A stretch of 60,115 nucleotides of DNA from Syntrophaceae bacterium (GTDB taxonomy: Bacteria > Desulfobacterota > Syntrophia > Syntrophales > UBA5619): assembly GCA_003141195.1 (NCBI GenBank), contig PLLC01000108.1:1-60115 (forward strand). The letters run 5' to 3'. A program made the position numbers and the translations under genes. Of this stretch, positions 48,358-55,265 are shown in pieces; the stretch's first letter is position 1; every line of letters starts with the position of its first letter. The notes under the pieces are model-generated. The model was not told the origin of the DNA, did no database searches, and saw only the letters and a program-made list of their open reading frames with translations.

Positions 48358-49086
48358 ATGAAACCGCTGGGAATCATCTCGGGAACACTCCTGTTGCAGG
48401 GAAAAGGAATTTTTGCGGATCTGCGTGAAGAAACGGTCGAAACGGATTTCGGCCGGGCGATGGTCTTCTGCACTGCCGACATCGTTTTCATCGCCCGTCA
48501 CGGGACGGACCCCCGCCGCCACATCCTGCCGCACCTCATCAACCACCGGGCAAACCTGACGGCGCTGAAGAAACTGGGGGTGCGGGAAATCCTCGGCATC
48601 CATTCGACCGGCGCCCTGAAACGCCGTCTGAAGCCGGGGCTTCTCGTCGTCCCGGAAGATTACGTCCTGCTCGGGGCGGGACCGACGGTCGTCCGGGAAA
48701 AGGCGACGCATATCGTACCGGTTCTGAGCGCGGAGGTCCGGCGGAAATGGTTGGAGGCGGCCCGCGACTGCGCCCTCGATTGCATTGACGGCGGGATCTA
48801 CTGGCAGACCGCCGGCCCCCGCCTCGAAACGCGGGCGGAGATTGCAATGATCTCCCGGTTCGCCGACCTCGTCGGGATGACGATGGCGAGCGAGGCGGTC
48901 ATCGCCCAGGAGTTGGAGATTCCCTACGCCTCTCTCTGCTCGGTGGACAATTTCGCCCACGGCCTGGAGGAGAAGGCGCTGACGATGGAGAAGGTCCTCT
49001 GGCACGCCCGGCATAACGCCGAGGCGATCCTCCGGATCCTGACGCGGTATATCGAGCGGGACGCCCGGGCAGCTGAACGGGCCTGA
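48358..49086 (+). CDS. Purine nucleoside phosphorylase family protein (MTA phosphorylase-like)
   Basis: Cytoplasmic phosphorolytic enzyme of 242 residues. MTAP-type patterns are FIARHGTDPRRHILPHLINHRAN (phosphate and purine binding), GGIYWQTAGPRLETRAEI, and VGMTMASEAVIAQELEIPYAS. The usual MT..PE is MASE here. It likely splits methylthioadenosine or a purine nucleoside for salvage; the base preference is not certain. The start at 48358 follows AAAAGGAGAGCGC. One base separates its stop from the convergent CQLG gene. Confidence 0.85.
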   Translation: MKPLGIISGTLLLQGKGIFADLREETVETDFGRAMVFCTADIVFIARHGTDPRRHILPHLINHRANLTALKKLGVREILGIHSTGALKRRLKPGLLVVPEDYVLLGAGPTVVREKATHIVPVLSAEVRRKWLEAARDCALDCIDGGIYWQTAGPRLETRAEIAMISRFADLVGMTMASEAVIAQELEIPYASLCSVDNFAHGLEEKALTMEKVLWHARHNAEAILRILTRYIERDARAAERA

Positions 49087-49087
49087 A

Positions 49088-49519
49088 TTAGAAGGCCCCG
49101 AGCTGGCAGGGTTTGATTCGGATCATGAGCGTCTCGCAGGCGGAGGAGACTTCCATTCTCGCGACCTTGCGCTCCGCGGCGATCTCCCAGGCGGCCTTGC
49201 AGGGGAGTCTTCCATCGGCGAGACGCCCGCGGATGGCCGCTTCAAGATCCGGGGCGACCGCCGCCGCCGGATGGACGGCCTTTCCTTCGGGATAGCCGAA
49301 GAGGCCGAGCTGGCAGCGGCCGATGCGCAGCTCCAATAGATCCAGCGTCCGGCCGATTTCCGCAAGCGGAACGCCAAGCGCTGCACCGATCCGCTCGGCC
49401 TCGGCGCAGGCGAGTTCACCTTCCGCAGCCTTTTCCCGGACCGCCCCGGCAATTCTCTCATCCGGACTCCCGCCCGGCGCATGCTTGGTGGCATAGCGCC
49501 CCGCATCCTTGTGTGTCAT
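49088..49519 (-). CDS. Unrecognised protein with two tandem CQLG repeats
   Basis: Protein of 143 residues that I cannot assign. Two similar units are visible, about residues 22-75 and 92-143. Each has I..A(V/I)R...A.G.L.C near its start, an A/E-rich helix pair, then L.IRI..CQLG.F at its end (RIGRCQLGLF; RIKPCQLGAF). Each unit thus has two conserved cysteines, which might bind metal or a cluster. The small helical units look like winged-helix folds. The ATG at 49519 has GAGG eight bases upstream. Last gene of the paaK-ACT run, ten bases after the ACT gene. Confidence 0.75.
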   Translation of the reverse strand: MTHKDAGRYATKHAPGGSPDERIAGAVREKAAEGELACAEAERIGAALGVPLAEIGRTLDLLELRIGRCQLGLFGYPEGKAVHPAAAVAPDLEAAIRGRLADGRLPCKAAWEIAAERKVARMEVSSACETLMIRIKPCQLGAF

Positions 49520-49529
49520 GGTCTCATCC

Positions 49530-49985
49530 TCAATATTTCATATAGTGAAAAGGCTCTATCGCCGAAAGCGCCTCGGCATCCAGGGTCTGAAACCCGTTCT
49601 TCTCGAGAAGAGCCTCGGCCTTCTCAATCTGGTCCACGCTGACTACAAAAACCGCCTTCCTGTGGCCTTCCAGGACAAAACCGTAGGCATTGTTGATGTT
49701 GACATTCTCCGTTAGAAGAAGCTGGGTGAGCCGGTCCAGACCACCCGGCTGGTCGGGAATGACGACGGCCAGGACCCGGCTCAGCGAAACGGTCATGCCG
49801 GCCTTCGTCAGGGCATCCTCGGCGCGCGCAGGGTCATCGACGATCAGGTGGATTACGCCGAAGGTGTCGGACGTGGATATCGTTGTCGCCCGGATATTGA
49901 TCTTCTCCTTTGCCAGCACCCGCGTCACGGCCGCCAGCCGCCCCGGTTTGTTTTCCGCAAAAATCGAAAGTTGATAGGAAATCAT
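49530..49985 (-). CDS. Tandem ACT-domain amino acid-binding protein
   Basis: Protein of 151 residues made of two ACT domains (LSIFAENKPGRLAAVTRVLA at about 6; VLAVVIPDQPGGLDRLTQLL at about 72). ACT domains bind amino acids or related ligands. Such proteins are regularly found beside phenylacetate-CoA ligase genes in anaerobes, where they are thought to sense aromatic amino acids. It follows paaK at 58 bases. Confidence 0.88.
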   Translation of the reverse strand: MISYQLSIFAENKPGRLAAVTRVLAKEKINIRATTISTSDTFGVIHLIVDDPARAEDALTKAGMTVSLSRVLAVVIPDQPGGLDRLTQLLLTENVNINNAYGFVLEGHRKAVFVVSVDQIEKAEALLEKNGFQTLDAEALSAIEPFHYMKY

Positions 49986-50043
49986 CTTAAACCCCCTGTC
50001 TCTCCGATAAAGTCCTGGAAATCGTGATCCGCCCGCTTCGTCC

Positions 50044-51342
50044 CTAATCCTTCCGGTTGTCGATGACCCTCTTCGCCTTCCCCTCGCTCTGCGGGAGGCT
50101 GTCAGGTTCCACCAGATCGACCCTCGGCGTGATCAGGATGTCGCTTTTGAGTTCCTCCACGATCCGCCGCCGCAGGGCCTCCAACTGCCGTAGATCGCCG
50201 CCGAAGAACTCCTTCTGAACCTCCACCTTGACGGTCATCGAATCGTTGTAGTCCGCCCGGTCGAGGATGATGACGAAGTTGGTCCCGACGCCGGGGATCT
50301 CCATGAGCTTCTTCTCAATCTGAATCGGGAAGATGTTCACCCCCTTCAGGATCATCATGTCGTCGGTCCGCCCCTTGATCCGCTCGATCCGCCGGTGGGT
50401 CCGTCCGCAGGGACAGGGGCCGGGGATGATCCGGGTGAGGTCCATCGTCCGGTAGCGGAGGATCGGCATCCCCTCCCGGAGAAGCGTCGTTGTGACCAGT
50501 TCCCCCTCCTCCCCGTCGGGAACGGGCTTCAGCGTCATGGGATCGATGATCTCCACGATGTAGTTGTCCTCCCAGATGTGCATCCCGTCCTGCTCCGGGC
50601 ACTCGAAAGCCATGCCGGGGCCGTTCATCTCGGAGAGGCCGTAGGAGTTGAAGGCCCTGAAGCCGTAGAGATCCTCGATCTTCCGGCGCATCTTCTCCGA
50701 GTGGGGTTCGGCGCCGAGGAAGGCAAGCCGAAGCTTCGTATCCCGCCGGGGATCGACGCCGACCTCCGTGAAGACCGTCGAGAGGTGGAGGGCGTAGCTG
50801 GGAATGATGTGGATGGCCGTGGTCTCGAAGTCCCGCATGAGCTGGATCTGACGCTTGCTGTTCCCCGCCCCGGCGGGGATCACGAGCGCCCCGATCTTCT
50901 CCGCGCCATAGTGAAAGCCGAGCCCGCCGGTGAAGAGGCCGTAGGTCATCATGTTCTGGAAGACATCGGAGCGTCTCATGCCGGCCATGTACATGCAGCG
51001 GGCGAGGAGATTCGTCCAGGCCCCGATGTCACGGGTCGTATGAAAGATTACCGTGGCTCGGCCGGTCGTCCCCGATGAGGAGTGCATCCGGATCAGTTCG
51101 TCGCGGGAGCAGGCGAGAAAACCGTAGGGCCAGTTCTCGCGGAGATCGTCTTTCGTGGTCAGCGGCAGTTTTTCAACATCGGCATCCGTCCGGATCCCGC
51201 CGATATCCAGGCCCATCTCCGCGAAACGCTTCCCGTAATGGACGGATTTCTTCGCCCGCTCCAGGGTTTCCCGGAGCCGCACCGCCTGCAATCGCTCCAG
51301 TTGTTCCCGGTCCATCGTCTCGATCTCTTTTTCCCAGTACAT
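50044..51342 (-). CDS. Phenylacetate-CoA ligase (PaaK family)
   Basis: Adenylate-forming enzyme of 432 residues. The nucleotide-binding loop is MHSSSGTTGRATVIFHT near residue 92, followed by NSYGLSEMNGPGMAFEC, YRTMDLTRI and the C-domain hinge GRTDDMMILKGVNIFPIQIE. It is the standard size for PaaK. The aryl-acetate it uses could come from iorAB acting on aromatic 2-oxoacids, run in either direction. It opens the paaK-ACT-CQLG run. Confidence 0.92.
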   Translation of the reverse strand: MYWEKEIETMDREQLERLQAVRLRETLERAKKSVHYGKRFAEMGLDIGGIRTDADVEKLPLTTKDDLRENWPYGFLACSRDELIRMHSSSGTTGRATVIFHTTRDIGAWTNLLARCMYMAGMRRSDVFQNMMTYGLFTGGLGFHYGAEKIGALVIPAGAGNSKRQIQLMRDFETTAIHIIPSYALHLSTVFTEVGVDPRRDTKLRLAFLGAEPHSEKMRRKIEDLYGFRAFNSYGLSEMNGPGMAFECPEQDGMHIWEDNYIVEIIDPMTLKPVPDGEEGELVTTTLLREGMPILRYRTMDLTRIIPGPCPCGRTHRRIERIKGRTDDMMILKGVNIFPIQIEKKLMEIPGVGTNFVIILDRADYNDSMTVKVEVQKEFFGGDLRQLEALRRRIVEELKSDILITPRVDLVEPDSLPQSEGKAKRVIDNRKD

Positions 51343-51691
51343 GCCGCGCCTCCGCTGTTTATTGGATGATCTTTTTCTACAACGGCCGCCCTATTTTATC
51401 AAGGCAAACTTGCTCGACGTAAAGCGGCAAATGTTAATAAACTACCCCGCCGCAAGCAGCGGGGTATTGGATGTCATTCCGTGCTTGACACGGAATCCAG
51501 TTTCCTTTCCTGGATTCCCGCTTTCGCGGGAATGACGTTAGCGAGGCAAGCCTCGGGGAATGGACCCGAAGAGATTCAAAGTCCGGAGATGTGATGACGC
51601 CGGGCATTGCCGGCGCGGGTGAGCAGCGCCAAAAGGTAATGAAGTTCAAGGTCCCAATTGGAATCAGGTCCGTACCCGGATCGATTCGGTC
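51343..51691. repeat. Repeat-rich gap between paaK and the dehydrogenase remnant
   Basis: This 349 bp gap has no convincing gene. It contains an 8 bp-arm hairpin TACCCCGC/GCGGGGTA (51443-51450, 51459-51466) immediately followed by the composite palindrome at 51473-51536. Confidence 0.55.
51473..51536. repeat. Composite palindromic element (hairpins within an inverted repeat)
   Basis: Outer arms 51473-51500 and 51510-51536 are imperfect inverted repeats starting GTCATTCC and ending GGAATGAC. Each arm is itself a small hairpin (CCGTG/CACGG and CCCGC/GCGGG). TCCCGC..AAGCGGGAA-type sequence is shared with 35778-35793. Confidence 0.75.
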
Positions 51692-52031
51692 CTACGGTTT
51701 ACGGGTGCCCTGCACCACCGGATAGCCGGGCCGCCCGGTTTTCATCCAGTTGACGATGTTCATGGCGGCTTTGCGGCGCAGTTCGATTTCGGCCTCCATC
51801 GAATAAAAAGCCGCATGGGGACTCAGGATAACGCGCTGGTCATTCAGCAGGGGCGATGCTGCATCAATAGGCTCTATCGGCAATACATCCAGGCCGACGG
51901 CGGCCAGTTTGTGCTGTCCCAGTGCGCTCACCAGCGCATTCACATCGATCACCGCACCGCACGCCGTATTGACCATATAGGACCCGGGCTTCATTTTGCT
52001 AAGCAAGACTTCGCCGACCAGGCCGCGGGTT
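51692..52031 (-). pseudogene. C-terminal remnant of a D-2-hydroxyacid dehydrogenase
   Basis: About 112 residues match only the last third of the family: LSKMKPGSYMVNTACG, then GLDVLPIEP and the catalytic-histidine region LSPHAAFYS. The substrate and most NAD domain are missing, and the conserved arginine of NTARG is cysteine (NTACG). The similarity begins right after the stop of the intact dehydrogenase, so it looks like a tandem paralogue cut by a deletion. An ATG at 52006 could start a 104-residue product, but activity is unlikely. Confidence 0.75.
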
Positions 52032-52037
52032 CGGGAT

Positions 52038-53021
52038 TTATTGCTTCCGATTTCTCACTTCACGATTTAAACACCACAAAGGTTCCTCTCCTTTGAGGAC
52101 TCTTGCCACTTCTTCCGCGGCCATCCGCTGCAGATCCACCGCCGATTCTGCAGAATACCACGCCATATGGGGTGTTATGATGACGTTCGGAAGGCTTAAA
52201 AGAGGATGATCGGGGTCCGGAGGTTCCTTTTCCATGACATCCAGCGCTGCCCCGGCCAGCCACCCTTCTTGAAGCGCCCGATAAAGCCCGTCCTCATCCA
52301 CAAGCGGGCCGCGCGCGGTGTTGATAAAAATGGCTCCTCGTTTCATTTGCTTGAAACGCTCATAGGAAAACATATGATATGTCTCTGCGGTATGAGGTAC
52401 GTGGACCGAAACAAAATCACTCTCCTTGAGCAACTGTTCGAAAGATGTTCTTTCGACCCCATGGGACTTGAAAACACTTTCAGAAATAAAAGGATCGTAC
52501 CCAAGGATTTTGATTTTCCACGGAGCAAGCTTTTGCGCAACCATCCGTGCAATATTGCCGAATCCGGTAAGGCCCAGCGTTTTCCCCTGAATGCGATAGA
52601 TGGGGCGTCCAAGGTTCCAGTCCCATCGACCCTTCTTCACCGTCTCGCTCATGGCGGGTATTTTTCTGATGGAACTGAAAAAAAGTCCCACAACATGATC
52701 CGAGACCTCGTGAATGCCGTAGGTGGGAACGTTGCACACCATAATGCCCGCTTTTGTTGCCGCGGGAACGTTGATGGTGTCCACACCGATTCCATAACGG
52801 ATAATAATCTTGCAGTTTTCCAGAGCCTCGATGACTTTCGGCGTCAGTTTCGCATACTGGTTCAGCAGTGCATCGGCGTCCCTGGCCAGGGCAATTACGG
52901 CGTCTTCATCCTTGCACTGCCCGGCAACAAACTCGACGCCGATAGCATCGAAAACCTTCCGCTCCTGATCCAAATCCGGATATTCATAGTCGGTGACCAC
53001 AACTTTATAGGGTTTCTTCAT
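52038..53021 (-). CDS. D-isomer-specific 2-hydroxyacid dehydrogenase
   Basis: NAD-dependent reductase of a 2-oxoacid, 327 residues from the ATG at 53021 (GGGAG nine bases upstream). Motifs are IIIRYGIGVDTINV, VSDHVVGLFFS, the NAD loop GLTGFGNIARMVAQKL, FINTARGPLVDEDGL with catalytic arginine, ALDVMEKEPP, and ITPHMAWYS with catalytic histidine. The family includes phosphoglycerate, glyoxylate and aryl-pyruvate reductases; substrate is not evident. It is downstream of the glycyl radical cluster on the same strand. Confidence 0.9.
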   Translation of the reverse strand: MKKPYKVVVTDYEYPDLDQERKVFDAIGVEFVAGQCKDEDAVIALARDADALLNQYAKLTPKVIEALENCKIIIRYGIGVDTINVPAATKAGIMVCNVPTYGIHEVSDHVVGLFFSSIRKIPAMSETVKKGRWDWNLGRPIYRIQGKTLGLTGFGNIARMVAQKLAPWKIKILGYDPFISESVFKSHGVERTSFEQLLKESDFVSVHVPHTAETYHMFSYERFKQMKRGAIFINTARGPLVDEDGLYRALQEGWLAGAALDVMEKEPPDPDHPLLSLPNVIITPHMAWYSAESAVDLQRMAAEEVARVLKGEEPLWCLNREVRNRKQ

Positions 53022-53202
53022 CGCAGCACTCCCATTGTGAATAGTTATTAAATTCATTCGAGGCATTGTAAATCCCCACCATGATCTCCGGCAAAATGCC
53101 GGCCGTGGCCGCCATACACCCTTTGCCGCCGACCGTCAGACATACGAAAAGGGTCTCCTCCCTTCCCGTCAAAAAATTCATCTGACCTTAAAATAACGCC
53201 TG

Positions 53203-54048
53203 TCAGAAGTTCACCACCGGTCTGATCTCCTCCTCCGGATAGATCTGGCCGGGCTTGGGAGGCATGGAATTGTACACCCAGTCGATGTCCACGCACCCGA
53301 GGGTGATCCCCCGGTAGCGCCTGAATCCCGTGAATGTTCCCCGGACCAGTACATCTTCCATGGCCATGGTCAGACCGAACACCGCAAGCGGCATTCCCCG
53401 CTTCAGGTTCTTCAGCTCCGGCCTGAAGGCCAGCGGGGAGAAGACAAACCGCCGGCTGTCCGAGGCCTGACACTGGATGATCGGTATGATCGCGGGAAAG
53501 GAGTCATCGCCGATATAGCAGAGAAACTTCAGCGTGTCGAGTCTTGTGAACAGGGCTTGGGCCCAGGGTTTCAGGATCCGGTCTTTCCCGCTGTTCCGGG
53601 CGGCGGATTTCGCAGCCCGGGTGAGCAGTGCGGCGATGGCGATCCTGGCGAGGGGAAGCCTTTCCCCGCCGAAGGTCTCCGCGAGATCCAGGTAGTGGAC
53701 CGTGTGGATGCCGAAGTAGGCATTATAGCGGAACATGGGCTTGTTGTTGAACATCTCGAAGTCTTCGCCATTCCGCAGTTCATGGGTCCAGACGGCCTTT
53801 CCGCGCCAGAGGCGCCTGTCAAGGGTCATGATCAGGAACCCTGTCCTGGGATTGCTTTTTACGTGCTCCTTGCTCTTCCCCTCCGAAAATTGGCCCCAGA
53901 TCAGCCGGGTGGGTGTCTTTGCCTGCAGCGCGGTGATCAGGGTGATGTGGGGCAGTCCTTCCGGGTTTACCGTGGCGATCAGCCCCACCTTTGCCTCGGG
54001 TTCGAACTGCTTCATGTCCTCTTCGGTGAATCGGCTATATACATTCAT
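53203..54048 (-). CDS. FMN-binding split-barrel (pyridoxamine 5-phosphate oxidase-like) protein
   Basis: Protein of 281 residues. The N-terminal half resembles the PNPOx-like split barrel (AKVGLIATVNPEGLPHITLITA, then WGQFSEGKSKEHVKSNPRTG). The C-terminal half extends well beyond the minimal domain and ends in GVDID-like and PPKPGQIYPEE stretches. Function is unknown; such proteins bind flavin or related cofactors. It sits 62 bases after the activase gene on the same strand, so it probably belongs to the glycyl radical cluster. Confidence 0.78.
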   Translation of the reverse strand: MNVYSRFTEEDMKQFEPEAKVGLIATVNPEGLPHITLITALQAKTPTRLIWGQFSEGKSKEHVKSNPRTGFLIMTLDRRLWRGKAVWTHELRNGEDFEMFNNKPMFRYNAYFGIHTVHYLDLAETFGGERLPLARIAIAALLTRAAKSAARNSGKDRILKPWAQALFTRLDTLKFLCYIGDDSFPAIIPIIQCQASDSRRFVFSPLAFRPELKNLKRGMPLAVFGLTMAMEDVLVRGTFTGFRRYRGITLGCVDIDWVYNSMPPKPGQIYPEEEIRPVVNF

Positions 54049-54110
54049 TTTTCAACCCCTGTCCCCGTTATGACTCCGGAAAAGACCGCGCCCCGGATGA
54101 CGTTTGCCCT

Positions 54111-55103
54111 TCAAGCCTCACTGCGGACTTCTCTGCTCATGGGTCCGCTGATATGAATGATGCCGGGATCCACCCCCGAGCCGGCGGCCGCGGCGGCGAG
54201 GCTGTTCGCCTCTGCTTCCGACATAAGGGAACAGTTCCGGAATCCCCAGTCGATGCCCAGGCCGTCGTACTTGTCGATGCACAGGTTGTTGAAGGTGCAG
54301 AGCTCCCACCTTCCCGTCAGGGACCCCAGATGTTCCCGGATGAACTCCCCGATCCGCTTCAGGTTCCCGGCGGTCGCGGTGCAGTCCGGGATGAGGGGGG
54401 TGCGTATCCAGAGTTTCCGCGGCAGGCCGCACTCCCACATGAAACGGGCCAGGGATTTCAGGTTTTCGAGAATCCGTGCATTCGTGGTCCCGGTAAACTG
54501 TCTATGTTTCTCCGAATCTGCCTCCTTGAGATCGTACAGGACGAGGTCTGTGTGGGGAAGGAGCGCCTCCAGCGTCTCCCAGGAGCACTGGCCGCAGGTG
54601 TCGAGCGCGGTGTAGACGCCGTGGCGCTTGAGGGAGGAAAGGAGGGCCTTTGCAAAGGCCGGCTGCATGGCGGGCTCTCCGCCCGAGAGCGTCACCCCGC
54701 CGCCGGACTTCTCGAAGTACATCCTGTCCTTCAGGAGCTCGCGTACCAGGTCATCGACCCCGAGCTCTTCGCCGTAGATCGCAAGCGCCGTGGTGGGACA
54801 GGCCTGTGAACAGACATCACAAAGGGAACACCCGGCCCGGTTGATGATGATGCCGTCGTCCGTTGCCGTGAGCGCGCCTGCCGTGCACACCGGCACACAG
54901 GAAAGGCAGCCGATGCATTTCGATTTCACCCAGTGGATCTGGCGCTTCTCCGAGATGCTCTCCGGGTTGTGGCACCAGACGCAGCTCAAGGGACAGCCCT
55001 TGAAGAAGACCGTGCTTCGGATGCCCGGGCCGTCTTCCGTGGACATCCGCTGGATTCGGAGGATCGTGCCCTTCCGTTTCTCAATGTCTTCGCTGATACG
55101 CAT
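54111..55103 (-). CDS. Glycyl radical enzyme activase (radical SAM)
   Basis: Installs the glycyl radical on its partner enzyme, 330 residues from the ATG at 55103; upstream ATGs fall inside the repeat element. The radical SAM cysteines are in FFKGCPLSCVWCHNPES near residue 36. An inserted ferredoxin domain has CIGCLSCVPVCTAGAL and CSLCDVCSQACPTTAL, typical of activases for dehydratase/decarboxylase-type enzymes rather than pyruvate formate-lyase. GGGVTLSGGEPAMQP follows. It is downstream of the glycyl radical enzyme with a 130 bp repeat between. Confidence 0.94.
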   Translation of the reverse strand: MRISEDIEKRKGTILRIQRMSTEDGPGIRSTVFFKGCPLSCVWCHNPESISEKRQIHWVKSKCIGCLSCVPVCTAGALTATDDGIIINRAGCSLCDVCSQACPTTALAIYGEELGVDDLVRELLKDRMYFEKSGGGVTLSGGEPAMQPAFAKALLSSLKRHGVYTALDTCGQCSWETLEALLPHTDLVLYDLKEADSEKHRQFTGTTNARILENLKSLARFMWECGLPRKLWIRTPLIPDCTATAGNLKRIGEFIREHLGSLTGRWELCTFNNLCIDKYDGLGIDWGFRNCSLMSEAEANSLAAAAAGSGVDPGIIHISGPMSREVRSEA

Positions 55104-55114
55104 TCCCCGGACCT

Positions 55115-55244
55115 TAACAGGCTGTTGAAAAACGCCCATCTGCTGCGTTTCCCTCATCCTTCGCCGTTCAACGTACCAGGCAGTACGCCTCACGGCTCAG
55201 GATTTCGGGGGCCTTGTATCTGGGCATTTTTGAACAGCCTGTTA
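55115..55244. repeat. MITE-like 130 bp element with 23 bp terminal inverted repeats
   Basis: The ends TAACAGGCTGTT... (55115-55137) and ...AACAGCCTGTTA (55222-55244) are inverted repeats matching at 21 of 23 positions. A further partial end, TAACAGGATGTTGAAAAAGC on the minus strand, abuts at 55249-55268 and contains the stop codon of the glycyl radical enzyme. No transposase is encoded. Confidence 0.8.
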
Positions 55245-55265
55245 AAAAGCTTTTTCAACATCCTG

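Noticed and set aside
53054-53473. A 139-codon minus-strand frame near the dehydrogenase start
   Set aside because: It overlaps the split-barrel gene in another frame and has no motif.
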